This document shows positions 32,285 to 40,223 of a stretch of DNA of 40,223 nt, in pieces. A model generated the notes under the pieces. The model was given only the letters and a program-made list of their open reading frames with translations, searched no databases and was not told where the DNA came from. The stretch is from CALARM01 sp040217695 (lineage in GTDB: Bacteria; Vulcanimicrobiota; SpSt-956; JAKJGF01): positions 1 through 40,223 of the forward strand of contig JBEHWO010000016.1 in assembly GCA_040217695.1 (NCBI GenBank), given 5' to 3'. The number at the start of each line of letters is the position of its first letter. Position 1 is the stretch's first letter. A program made the translations under genes and the position numbers.

Positions 32285-33259
32285 TTACATTAATTTCACC
32301 ATCTTCTTCTTAAGTCCCCAGAGTTTCTTCTCGGAAGGATGTTTTTTTATGGCTTCTTCTATTAATTTTACAAGGGCCTCTATTTCTCCTGTTTTTTTAA
32401 AGGCGGAAATCAACGAGGTTTTTACGTAATAATCTCCGGGATCATGAAGAAACACTTTGCTGAGTACCGATATGGCATCAGTAAAATGTCTCATTTTCAT
32501 ATAACAGAAGCCGAGCTGTTTTAAAATATAAATATCTCCCGTCATCTGCTCCAGGGCAAGCCTGTAATGTTTTACGGCTTCGTCAAATCGTCCCAGATCT
32601 TTAAGTTTACCGGCAAGAAAAAGTCTCAAATGAACATTTCCCGAAACAGATGACACCTTCAGGATGGAATCCAGTTCTTTAACAAGTTCTTCAGGAGGTT
32701 TATCAGCAGATTTTACTTCAATATATTCCCTGTAAAGGAATTTATCATCACGACATTTTTTTACAAGTCCTTCATAAATGTCCGTTGCTTCCTTATAGAA
32801 TTTCAAATGCTTGTAGCATCTTGCAAGAAAGGTAAGGATTTTCACATCACCCGGTCTTTTTGAAAGTGACTGCTGGCAGACACTGAGTGCTTCGGAGAAC
32901 TCGTTATTCTTCATAAGAGATTGTATCAGTCTCTTGGAAACATAAGGATTTTCTCCGACAGACATGGCAGTTCTGAAATAATCGACGGCATCTTTATATT
33001 TTCTTTTTTTAAGAGACACGTCTCCCTTTATTATAAGTGCTCTCTGATTATTAATTTCTCCAGACAACACTTCATCTGCCAGAGAGGAAGCTTCATCGAG
33101 TCTGTCCCGGCGGCAGTAGAGATCGGCAAGACTTGTGAGCAGAAGATTATTATCAGGTTCTTTATTTAAACCTTCAAGAAGTTCTTCTTCGGCACCTGCA
33201 TAATCGCCTATTTCTTTTAATTTAAAGGCAAGATCGAGTTTTGTATTTATATAATCCAT
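32285..33259 (-). CDS. TPR-repeat protein following the PilX-like gene
   Basis: A 324-residue helical protein made almost wholly of tetratricopeptide repeats (about nine), for example NLLLTSLADLYCRRDRLDEASSLADEVL, PYVSKRLIQSLMKNNEFSEALSV and IYILKQLGFCYMKMRHFTDAISVLSKVF. There is no signal peptide. It starts six bases after the PilX-like gene stop without a clear Shine-Dalgarno, so translation is probably coupled to that gene. TPR proteins act as assembly scaffolds; a role in pilus biogenesis (compare PilF) is suggested only by position. Confidence 0.8.
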   Translation of the reverse strand: MDYINTKLDLAFKLKEIGDYAGAEEELLEGLNKEPDNNLLLTSLADLYCRRDRLDEASSLADEVLSGEINNQRALIIKGDVSLKKRKYKDAVDYFRTAMSVGENPYVSKRLIQSLMKNNEFSEALSVCQQSLSKRPGDVKILTFLARCYKHLKFYKEATDIYEGLVKKCRDDKFLYREYIEVKSADKPPEELVKELDSILKVSSVSGNVHLRLFLAGKLKDLGRFDEAVKHYRLALEQMTGDIYILKQLGFCYMKMRHFTDAISVLSKVFLHDPGDYYVKTSLISAFKKTGEIEALVKLIEEAIKKHPSEKKLWGLKKKMVKLM

Positions 33260-33265
33260 TAAATT

Positions 33266-35305
33266 CTAACGTAATAATTCCCATGTTCTGACTACAAGGT
33301 TGCTGTTAAATTCCGGTGAAGCCAGAATGGTTTCGTAAGCTCTCGATTGAACAAGGTTAAATCTGCCATTCTTATTGTCTACAAACATATTGCCTGTAAG
33401 AGCAAGACCATTCGGGTCTGCAAGCATAAGACCTCCTATTATGGTTACATTGGGAGGATAAGCATTATCGGCCATAGTCGTCTGTTCAACAGGTTTAATA
33501 CGGGGATCTCCTTCAAAATCATAACTGTTCATACTGTTATAAAGATGGGCATAAACCCCTGCTTCACCTCCGAAGAGGTCTTTAACTTTCTGGCTCGCCA
33601 CAGGTATGGTTCCATCGGGGCCGTTAAAATTAACAGTATTATGGCCGACTCTGTTAACAAGAACCTGACTGCCGGAACCTGCAGGCCCGCTGTAGCTTAC
33701 AAGTATACGATTCTGATATGCTTCCTGCGGATAAGAAGTATGATTCTGCCCTCCGTTAAGTGTATAAGTTCCGTCAGGATTTTTGAAAATTTCACCCCTT
33801 CTCGGATCATCCACAGGCCACAGGCCTGACGAACCTCCGAAAATCCAGGTCACCTTGTTTAAACCGGGCGGCGGATCGGGATCATTAAATTTCACACCTC
33901 CGGGACCTATCAAAATGGTTTCCATAGGGAAACGCCAGGCAGTAGTGCCGGTTTCACCGGTTTCAACATTGTTAAATGTCTGTTCAACCCAGTTATCATC
34001 CCAGCCAAGTATGCCGCCAAGGGCTTTACTCGGATTATCAGGATCATTGGGATCCATTACGGAAACGTTCATATCTCCATGTGATACTACAGCTCCCTGG
34101 AGACTCAGATTAATAGAGCTTATTCTGCTGGCAGGAAGTTTTATGTCAATATCTTTCTCGCTCAGTAATGCTACCCCAGGGTCTGCCTGGCCTGTAACAC
34201 TGGTTTCCATTATAAATTCAGAACCTCCGCCGGTAATAATAGAACCATTCCCTTCTACTTTGCCTATAACCCAGAAACTTTTATTCTCGGAAGATCCGTC
34301 AACGTAAATTTTCGGATAAGGTTTATCGGCTCCTTCCGGTTCCAGTTTGATTTTTGCATTTCCATAATCGGAATTCCTTTTAAAGGCAATTATCACATCA
34401 CTGTCAATATATACATCCTTTGTAAAGGTAAATGTGCCGGTAGAAGGATCGACAGTTGCACCATCAGGCGGAGATACAGGGCTGTTAAGATTGGATGATT
34501 TAAAGAGTTTATAGGTACCGTCCGTATGTTTCTGAATTATATAAGTACCACCGTTCATCTTTCCGATACCTGACCTGGTAGAGGCATCTGTGATAATACC
34601 TTTTATATCAATAGGAGGAACCAGTTTAGCATTGGCATTATCTTTAAGTTCAGTTCCGTTACTGACATCATAACTGGCAATATTTACTTTTCCTACGGCA
34701 CTTACAGTACCGCCATAGGCATTCACCTGTGAAGTAGCATCGGCAACAATTGCATCGTTATCACTGCTGTTGGAATGAAAAGAGCCTCCCTTATCGTCTG
34801 AAGAGGAAACGCTGGAAATATCAAAAATACTGGCTTTTATATCTGCTCTGCCTGTAATCCTTGCCACATCTGAAATAGACGGACGTCCCAGGATTACTCT
34901 TACACGTTTTATCGCATTTCCTGAATAACCGCTCACTATAAGGTCTACAGTATTTTTGTAAACCGTTTCATCTCCGTATCCTGCCTTATCCAGGTCTGTG
35001 GTGCCGAGAAGATTATTAAAAGAAAAATACTCTGTACCTTTAAACTTTATAGTAAAATTTCCTGTATCCGTACGGTGAGAGAACTCATCGGGACTCCAGT
35101 CAGGATCAAGCTGCAAAGCATATATGGAATAAGCAATGCCTGATTCTGCAGCTTCCAGAGCAGCGACTCTGTTATAATAATTTAAAGTATAATTAAGGTT
35201 ATTGGAATTTATTGCCACAAGGGTTACCGTTAACATAACCATAATTATAAGCATCAATAAGATAGTAATAAGAACCATGCCGGTATTTTCTTTATATTTT
35301 TTCAT
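33266..35305 (-). CDS. PilX-like type IV pilus assembly protein
   Basis: A 679-residue protein. The N-terminus MKKYKENTGMVLITILLMLIIMVMLT is a short basic leader, Gly, and a hydrophobic helix without Glu5. It is followed by LEAAESGIAYSIYAL, the arrangement of the PilX N-terminal domain. The remainder is long, Gly/Asn/Ser-rich and beta-repetitive (for example KASIFDISSV, GTVSAVGKVNIASYD, GSIITGGGSEFIMETSV). That is consistent with a parallel beta-helix-like passenger. PilX proteins are minor pilins that prime pilus assembly and adhesion. This one is far longer than the 150-200 residues of Neisseria or Pseudomonas PilX, and resembles the long forms found in uncultured phyla. It is followed by the TPR gene. 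Confidence 0.75.
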   Translation of the reverse strand: MKKYKENTGMVLITILLMLIIMVMLTVTLVAINSNNLNYTLNYYNRVAALEAAESGIAYSIYALQLDPDWSPDEFSHRTDTGNFTIKFKGTEYFSFNNLLGTTDLDKAGYGDETVYKNTVDLIVSGYSGNAIKRVRVILGRPSISDVARITGRADIKASIFDISSVSSSDDKGGSFHSNSSDNDAIVADATSQVNAYGGTVSAVGKVNIASYDVSNGTELKDNANAKLVPPIDIKGIITDASTRSGIGKMNGGTYIIQKHTDGTYKLFKSSNLNSPVSPPDGATVDPSTGTFTFTKDVYIDSDVIIAFKRNSDYGNAKIKLEPEGADKPYPKIYVDGSSENKSFWVIGKVEGNGSIITGGGSEFIMETSVTGQADPGVALLSEKDIDIKLPASRISSINLSLQGAVVSHGDMNVSVMDPNDPDNPSKALGGILGWDDNWVEQTFNNVETGETGTTAWRFPMETILIGPGGVKFNDPDPPPGLNKVTWIFGGSSGLWPVDDPRRGEIFKNPDGTYTLNGGQNHTSYPQEAYQNRILVSYSGPAGSGSQVLVNRVGHNTVNFNGPDGTIPVASQKVKDLFGGEAGVYAHLYNSMNSYDFEGDPRIKPVEQTTMADNAYPPNVTIIGGLMLADPNGLALTGNMFVDNKNGRFNLVQSRAYETILASPEFNSNLVVRTWELLR

Positions 35306-35370
35306 ACATTACCTCCCGATCATTAATATAAGTACCCGACATAATTACCCTGTATAATTGACGTTCATAC

Positions 35371-35424
35371 TTATCGGAAATTAAATGATTCGTAACGCGT
35401 AACGCGTGACGCGTGACGCGAGGA
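35371..35424 (+). repeat. CGTRACG heptad array upstream of the PilX-like gene
   Basis: CGTAACG and CGTGACG units with right edge CGCGAGGATT. The left flank ACTTATCGGAAATTAAATG matches that of the array at 11722. It lies between two minus-strand genes. Confidence 0.9.
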
Positions 35425-35546
35425 TTTCTTATAATCTGAGATTAAGTATATAATCTATACTATCACTCAAAATAACTATTTTGTAAATAGATAATTTATA
35501 TTTAGAAAAAATAAATTCTGTTTTATTAAAATAAACAATTCAAAAA

Positions 35547-36818
35547 CTATGGTTCCAGTTTTTCCATTCCTCTCATATAAGGTTTCAGTACATCCGGAAC
35601 CAGAACAGTCCCGTCTGACTGCTGATAATTTTCCAGTATGGCAATTACGGTTCTGGGCAATGCCATGGCAGAGCCGTTCAGTGTATGGGCAAAAACAGGC
35701 TTACCTTTAGGTTCCGGCCTGTATCTTATACCGGCTCTTCTTGCCTGAAAATCGCCGAAATTACTGCAGCTTGAAACTTCAAGCCATTCATCACATCCGG
35801 GAGACCAGACTTCCAGATCATATTTAATCATGGCGGTAAAACTGAGATCGCCTGTACACATTTTTATAACCCTGTAGGTAAGACCGAGTCTTTTCAGGAT
35901 ATCCTCTGCATCACCTACAAGTTTATCAAGTTCTTCCATAGATTTCTCTCCCGGCACAACCTTTACCAGTTCAACCTTATCAAATTGATGGCCTCTTTTA
36001 ATACCTCTCGTATCCTTGCCGGCAGACATTTTTTCCCGCCGAAAACATGCCGTATAGGCTACATAATTGAGAGGAAGTGTTTCTCCTTCTAAAATTTCCT
36101 CTCTGTGAAGGTTTGTTACAGGTACTTCAGCTGTGGGGATAAACCACAGATCCTCTTCTGCATCTCTATAAAGATTTTCACCGAATTTAGGAAGATTTCC
36201 CGTACCGACAAGACACTCTCCTTTTACCATATAAGGAGGATATATTTCCGTATATCCATGATATTCCGTATGTACATCAAGCATCCAGTTAATCAAAGCT
36301 CTCTGCAATTTGGAGCCACCTTTTTTGAGTACATAAAATCGTGTACCTGAAAGTTTTACACCCCGTTCAAAATCTATTATACCGAGCTTCTCACCAATTT
36401 CCCAGTGAGGAAGGGGCTTAAAGTCGAAATTCTTTTTTTCTCCTTCAGTTCGCACGATTATATTTTCTGTATCATCTTTTCCGACAGGTACAGACTCATG
36501 TGGCAGGTTTGGTACAAGAAGTAATTTCTCAGCAAGTTCTTCTTCCACTTTTTTTATCTCTTCATCCAGCTCCTTGATTTTATCCCCCACTTCTCTCATC
36601 TCTACGATGAGTTTTTCTCTTTCCTCTTTATCTTTCATCTTACCGATCTGTTTTGAAGTACTGTTTCTTTTCTCTTTAAGGCGTTCCACTTCATAGGTAA
36701 ATTCACGTCTCTTTGCATTCAACACAACTATATCATCTACAGGTGCATAGGTATTTAACTTAGCAAGTTCCTCTTTTACAAAATCAGTTTTTTCACAGAT
36801 TAATTTTACGTCTATCAT
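35547..36818 (-). CDS. serS: seryl-tRNA synthetase
   Basis: A 423-residue class IIa aminoacyl-tRNA synthetase charging tRNA-Ser. The N-terminal coiled-coil arm (about 30-100; KRREFTYEVERLKEKRNSTSKQI) contacts the tRNA long variable arm. Motif 2 is FRREKMSAGKDTRGIKRGHQFDKVELV and motif 3 is GSAMALPRTVIAILENYQ. The serine-site segment TAEVPVTNLH is present. The length is normal and all motifs are intact. AAGGAGAG lies about 11 bases before the ATG. The gene is flanked by repeat-filled gaps and seems monocistronic; no T-box leader was recognised. Confidence 0.96.
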   Translation of the reverse strand: MIDVKLICEKTDFVKEELAKLNTYAPVDDIVVLNAKRREFTYEVERLKEKRNSTSKQIGKMKDKEEREKLIVEMREVGDKIKELDEEIKKVEEELAEKLLLVPNLPHESVPVGKDDTENIIVRTEGEKKNFDFKPLPHWEIGEKLGIIDFERGVKLSGTRFYVLKKGGSKLQRALINWMLDVHTEYHGYTEIYPPYMVKGECLVGTGNLPKFGENLYRDAEEDLWFIPTAEVPVTNLHREEILEGETLPLNYVAYTACFRREKMSAGKDTRGIKRGHQFDKVELVKVVPGEKSMEELDKLVGDAEDILKRLGLTYRVIKMCTGDLSFTAMIKYDLEVWSPGCDEWLEVSSCSNFGDFQARRAGIRYRPEPKGKPVFAHTLNGSAMALPRTVIAILENYQQSDGTVLVPDVLKPYMRGMEKLEP

Positions 36819-36861
36819 GTTTTATATTCTCTCCTTTTTTTATCAGTCAGGTCCTTTATAA

Positions 36862-36980
36862 TCGTGACGCGTAACGCGTGACGCGTGACGGGTGGTTCGT
36901 GATGCGTGATGCGTATTTTCATCGATACCGGTCGAACATGTTCGCTTCTACTGGTAACTGCTCACTGGTCACTGCTCACC
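36862..36980. repeat. compound heptad region between serS and the amylase gene
   Basis: A CGTRACG array (36862-36895; edge GTGACGGGTGG as at 133) is followed by GTGATGC units. A TACCGGTCGAACATGTTCGC palindrome comes next, then ACTGGTA/ACTGCTC/ACTGGTC units that extend into the 3' end of the amylase gene. At least three heptad types are joined here. Confidence 0.85.
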
Positions 36981-38533
36981 GCCCATACTCCCACTTCATA
37001 TTGATTTAATTTAAGCGTAACTTTTCCATCTTTAACCCTTATATCCCTGCCCAGAATCTTTTTATATTTTTCCGAAGAAATACCGTATAATCCGTCAGGA
37101 AGAGACGTCGAAATATTTACATTTCCTATTTTGCCTTTGTTCATGGCTACGAGTACAACATTTCCGTTCAGTTCCCTCTCGTAAACATAAAGATCATCAC
37201 TTACAAAAAGTGTCTTCTGTGTTCCTCTCGATATGGCAGGATTTTTTTGCCTTAATGATGCCAGTTTATTTATATTCTTAAAAAATTTTCCGTCAGTTGA
37301 AAAATCATTCATCATCTGCCTGTTATAAGGTTCTCCTCCCACGCCCCATGTAGAAGGAGTATCATTATGGAGGAACTGCTCGCTTCCATAATATATACAA
37401 GGTATACCTCTTGATGTCATAATAAGATATATGGCCATTTCAAATTTTTTCTTTCCTTCACTTTCAGTTGCTCCGTTTGCTATGGCTGTAGAAATAAACC
37501 TTGGCATATCATGGTTATCAACACATGTAACCATGGAACATGGCTCCCTTAATTTTTCATCAAGTTTAAGTGCTTCCGGTATTAAAGTGAAACTCTTATT
37601 TCTTGCAATAGAAGCCGATATGGCTTCCTGAAAATTGAAGTCTATTACAGATATGTCACTTTCTCTGTCAAATTTAACAATTCCTTTTAAAGCAAATTCT
37701 CTGTCCTGTTCGTTTCTGAAATTTCCAAAGGACCATTCTCCGAAAATAAAAATGTCTCTTTTTGAGTACATTTCGCGAGCGAAAGATTTCATATATTTAC
37801 ATGGTATATGACGGGCCGTGTCTATACGAAAACCGTCTATTCCATGAGAAAGCCACATAAGAGCAGCTTCTTTAAGATAGGCATCTACATCATGGTTATC
37901 ATGATTGAAATCTGCAAGGTCAAAAAGGCTTTTATCTTCCCACTCTGCTTCACTCAAAATTCTGAAATCTATAGTTCCGTTATGGTGAAACCAGTTATCC
38001 GGATCTTTGCCGTAAGTGGCTTTAAGTATGCCGTTATCATAAACTGCACCGTCACATCCCTGTCCGCATGGGCTTGTATGGTTCAGAACAAAATCAAGTA
38101 TTATCTTTATTCCCATGTCATGAGCAGTGTTTACCAGTGTATCAAACGTTTCCATTGAACCGAAATAAGGATTTATTCTCTTAAAATCTTTTCCCCAGTA
38201 GCCATGATAGGCACTTATCTTTTCAGTACCATATATGTACAGCTCTTCAGGATTTTCAACTACAGGAGTAATCCATATGGCTGTAGCACCAAGGCTTTTT
38301 ATATAGGGAAGCCTATCTATGATTCCCTGGAGATCACCTCCCCAGTAAAGTTTCCACTCCGATTTATCAGGAGAATATATCTTCCCGGCAGGATTATTGG
38401 AAGGATTACCGTCAGAAAACCTGTCTATTAAAATGAAATAAATAGTTTCTTTCGTAAAATCTTTTGCATAAACATCTTTCAAAAAAGCCAGAAAAAATAG
38501 TATTAACATTAAAATTATAAACATATATTTCAC
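36962..38533 (-). CDS. secreted alpha-amylase (GH13)
   Basis: A 523-residue GH13 enzyme hydrolysing alpha-1,4-glucans. A signal peptide or lone membrane helix occupies about 1-23. The conserved regions are intact: region I DFVLNHTS, region II GFRIDTARHI with the nucleophile Asp, region III FGEWS with the acid/base Glu, and region IV CVDNHD. A C-terminal beta-domain follows. The start is GTG at 38533, supported by AGGAGGAGG a few bases upstream. The last five codons (VSSDQ, 36979-36965) and the stop are encoded by an ACTGGTC-type heptad array, so the tail is probably recent. Periplasmic or extracellular location is inferred. Confidence 0.92.
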   Translation of the reverse strand: MKYMFIILMLILFFLAFLKDVYAKDFTKETIYFILIDRFSDGNPSNNPAGKIYSPDKSEWKLYWGGDLQGIIDRLPYIKSLGATAIWITPVVENPEELYIYGTEKISAYHGYWGKDFKRINPYFGSMETFDTLVNTAHDMGIKIILDFVLNHTSPCGQGCDGAVYDNGILKATYGKDPDNWFHHNGTIDFRILSEAEWEDKSLFDLADFNHDNHDVDAYLKEAALMWLSHGIDGFRIDTARHIPCKYMKSFAREMYSKRDIFIFGEWSFGNFRNEQDREFALKGIVKFDRESDISVIDFNFQEAISASIARNKSFTLIPEALKLDEKLREPCSMVTCVDNHDMPRFISTAIANGATESEGKKKFEMAIYLIMTSRGIPCIYYGSEQFLHNDTPSTWGVGGEPYNRQMMNDFSTDGKFFKNINKLASLRQKNPAISRGTQKTLFVSDDLYVYERELNGNVVLVAMNKGKIGNVNISTSLPDGLYGISSEKYKKILGRDIRVKDGKVTLKLNQYEVGVWAVSSDQ

Positions 38534-38868
38534 TAAAATTCCTCCTCCTGATTTATCGTAACGATTTTAAATTATAACATAAAAATATTCCACAGGCAAA
38601 CTTCCTGCAGGATAAATGCTCCTTCCGGCGAATTGCAGATTTTACTTTTTATATTTATTTTACAGAGAAAACATATAAAGAAAAATCCTGTATATTTTAC
38701 CGGAAAAGAAAAACTAAAAGAGCATGCACAAAACTTTTTAGTAAAAATTTATATCTAGTATATAAATCTTGCAGGAAAAATAATATATTCTGACGAATTT
38801 CTTTTAAATAAAAAAAATCAGTGAGAATAAAATAAATTAAAATAATGAATTATAACCGTCACAATTAC
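38534..38868. other. gap between divergent amylase and hybrid-kinase genes
   Basis: No gene is seen. The amylase ribosome binding site lies at the left end. A CTGCAGGA/TTGCAG-rich patch (about 38595-38640) and an AT palindrome ATTTATA/TATAAAT (38746-38766) are present. No convincing -35/-10 pair was found for either gene. Confidence 0.4.
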
Positions 38869-38960
38869 TGTGGTGAGCATAAATATATCTTCTCTCGTGA
38901 CGCGTAACGCGTAACGCGTGACGGGAGGAAGACACTTTTTAAATGCTTATACTCAGGTCA
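38869..38960 (+). repeat. 92-bp inverted-repeat element with heptad core, copy 2
   Basis: The ends are TGTGGTGAGCATAA (38869-38882) and the complement of TGACCTGAGTATAA (38947-38960). The core is a CGTRACG heptad array with right edge GTGACGGGAGGA. It is the inverted counterpart of 8801-8898; flanks and ends match beyond the heptads. It lies upstream of the response regulator-kinase gene. Confidence 0.75.
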
Positions 38961-39003
38961 GTATATAGAAAAACAGGCTGATTATATATCCGGAGAAAAT
39001 TCT

Positions 39004-40223
39004 ATGAAAAAAATCCTTGTAATTGAAGATATGGAATCTATGAGGATGTTAATTATTGCATTTCTTCAATCCAATGGTTTCGAAGTAAAAGGCACAGGTG
39101 AAGGCTTAAAAGGAATTGCACTGGTAAGAGATTACATGCCTGATTTAATCCTTTGCGATGTAGATTTACCCGATACTGACGGTTATGAAATTTTAGGCAG
39201 AATAAGACAGGACGAATCTCTCTCTATAATACCATTTATTTTTCTTACAGTTCATGCAAACAGTAATGATATACGTCATGGTATGTCCATAGGCGCAGAT
39301 GACTATATAACAAAGCCTTTTACAGAAGAAGAACTTATTGATGCAGTAAAAGCAAGGCTTAAAAAGCAGGAAATTTTAAGCAAACATTTCCTTTTAATGG
39401 CAGATGCATCTCCGGTTATGATCTGGCTATCAGGAGCAGACAAATCATGCACTTATTTCAATAAAAGATGGCTAGATTTCAGAGGAAAAACTATAGAAGA
39501 AGAAAAAAGGGACGGATGGCTCGAAGGTCTTTATCCTGAAGACATTACTCCATGTATGGAAGCCTATAAAAAAGCCTTCAATGAGAAAAAAAATTTACAG
39601 ATAGAATATCGCCTGAAACGTTTCGACAATCAGTACAGATGGGTGCTTGAGACAGGTAATCCCTATTTTGATTCTGATGGTTCCTTTGCAGGTTATATTG
39701 GTTCCTGTGTAGATATTACAGAAAGAAAACAGATGGAAGAAAAGCTCGAAGCTTCACTGAGAGAAAAAGAAATTCTTCTGAAAGAAATCCACCACAGAGT
39801 AAAAAATAACCTCCAGTTCATTTCCAGCCTTTTATATCTTCAATCAACAAACATAAAAGACAGTCAGATTCGTGATATATGCAATGACATAAAAAACCGC
39901 ATTTCCATGATGGCAAATATTCATGAAAATCTCTATCAATCGGAAAATTTTTCCTGTATCAATTTCTCAAAACAGATAAACAGTCTTGTAAATAATATAT
40001 ATCAATCATACAGCGGTAATTCAAAAAAAATAGACTTCAATATAAAAGTAGAAGATGTAACACTTGAACTGGATATGGCCATATCGTGCAGTTTAATTCT
40101 GAATGAACTTCTCACCAATTCTTTTAAATATGCCTTCACAGATAAAAATGAAGGAAAAATTTCAATAGAATTTTACTGCAGGGATAAAAAGTATATACTT
40201 GTCTATAAAGATGACGGGAAAGG
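39004..40223 (+). CDS. response regulator-PAS-histidine kinase, cut by the window end
   Basis: An open frame from ATG 39004 (GGAG at 38992-38995) runs through the right edge, with 406 codons visible. A receiver domain covers about 1-120 (ILVIEDMESMRMLI, phospho-acceptor Asp52 in LILCDVDLPDTDGYE, and TKPF). A PAS/PAC domain follows (about 130-245; ASPVMIWLSGADKSCTYFNKRWLDF, GYIGSCVDITERKQMEE). The kinase is of the HisKA_2 type: LLKEIHHRVKNNLQFISSLL, with the phospho-acceptor His263 or 264, then the N-box NELLTNSFKYAF and the beginning of G1 (KDDGKG). This kinase class signals to receivers controlling light, stress or c-di-GMP responses. Only part of the ATPase domain is missing from view. Confidence 0.92.
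   Translation, partial: MKKILVIEDMESMRMLIIAFLQSNGFEVKGTGEGLKGIALVRDYMPDLILCDVDLPDTDGYEILGRIRQDESLSIIPFIFLTVHANSNDIRHGMSIGADDYITKPFTEEELIDAVKARLKKQEILSKHFLLMADASPVMIWLSGADKSCTYFNKRWLDFRGKTIEEEKRDGWLEGLYPEDITPCMEAYKKAFNEKKNLQIEYRLKRFDNQYRWVLETGNPYFDSDGSFAGYIGSCVDITERKQMEEKLEASLREKEILLKEIHHRVKNNLQFISSLLYLQSTNIKDSQIRDICNDIKNRISMMANIHENLYQSENFSCINFSKQINSLVNNIYQSYSGNSKKIDFNIKVEDVTLELDMAISCSLILNELLTNSFKYAFTDKNEGKISIEFYCRDKKYILVYKDDGK

Noticed and set aside
133..38928. The CGTRACG arrays read as a CRISPR array.
   Set aside because: The units are 7 bases with no unique spacers, arrays are only 3-6 units, and no cas gene is present.

Overview
The window is AT-rich bacterial chromosome. It has 28 complete protein-coding genes, one gene cut by the right edge, and probably the first three codons of a gene leaving the left edge. 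No rRNA, tRNA, CRISPR array, transposase or phage gene was seen. The lineage cannot be fixed from this sequence. Lipoproteins, a PilX-like pilus protein, ComEA, an IspG of the MEP pathway, GAF/PAS histidine kinases and clan CD proteases suggest a free-living or gut/sediment bacterium of a poorly sampled, probably diderm phylum. An Eremiobacterota/Xenobia, Riflebacteria or Wallbacteria-like origin is only a guess.

Layout. At 1-2300 lies an RNA-repair pair (archease and RtcB). At 2317-6119 come a small Imm17-like membrane protein, ComEA, IspG, and a PAS-GAF histidine kinase starting one base after ispG. At 6206-9692 are an NfeD-like membrane protein, a dicarboxylate/amino-acid symporter and a methyltransferase. 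At 9813-17246, all on the minus strand, are a TPR/radical-SAM pair, a small Gly-rich protein beside a clostripain-type protease, PgeF, a GAF histidine kinase and a metallo-beta-lactamase-fold protein. At 17441-22768 a single 1775-residue protein joins a BrxC/DUF6079-type ATPase to a C-terminal PglZ-type phosphatase domain. At 23284-31555 three consecutive lipoproteins, one with a clan CD (caspase/gingipain-like) His/Cys core, are followed by a GT-C and a GT2 glycosyltransferase. At 31629-32277 is a Phd/PIN toxin-antitoxin pair with its own promoter. At 32285-38533, minus strand, are a TPR protein, the PilX-like protein, SerS and a secreted alpha-amylase. At 39004 a response regulator-PAS-histidine kinase begins and runs off the end.

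The most unusual general feature is between the genes. Most of the longer intergenic gaps hold tandem arrays with a 7-base period. Their sequence varies (CGTRACG, GTGAGTY, ACCAGTT, GTGAACA, TTTTCAC and others), but they share a G-T-R-A-like core. Some copies sit in a larger element of about 95 bp with TGACCTGAGCATAA-type inverted ends, present twice in opposite orientation. Arrays abut genes closely: one encodes the last codons of the amylase, one supplies the stop of the BrxC-PglZ-like gene, and two lie within a few bases of start codons that have no Shine-Dalgarno.

The best candidates for an undescribed system are the stand-alone ATPase-PglZ fusion, the lipoprotein operon with a clan CD protease-like core and a structured leader, the clostripain/Gly-rich pair that shares an N-terminal motif, and the heptad-array element family.
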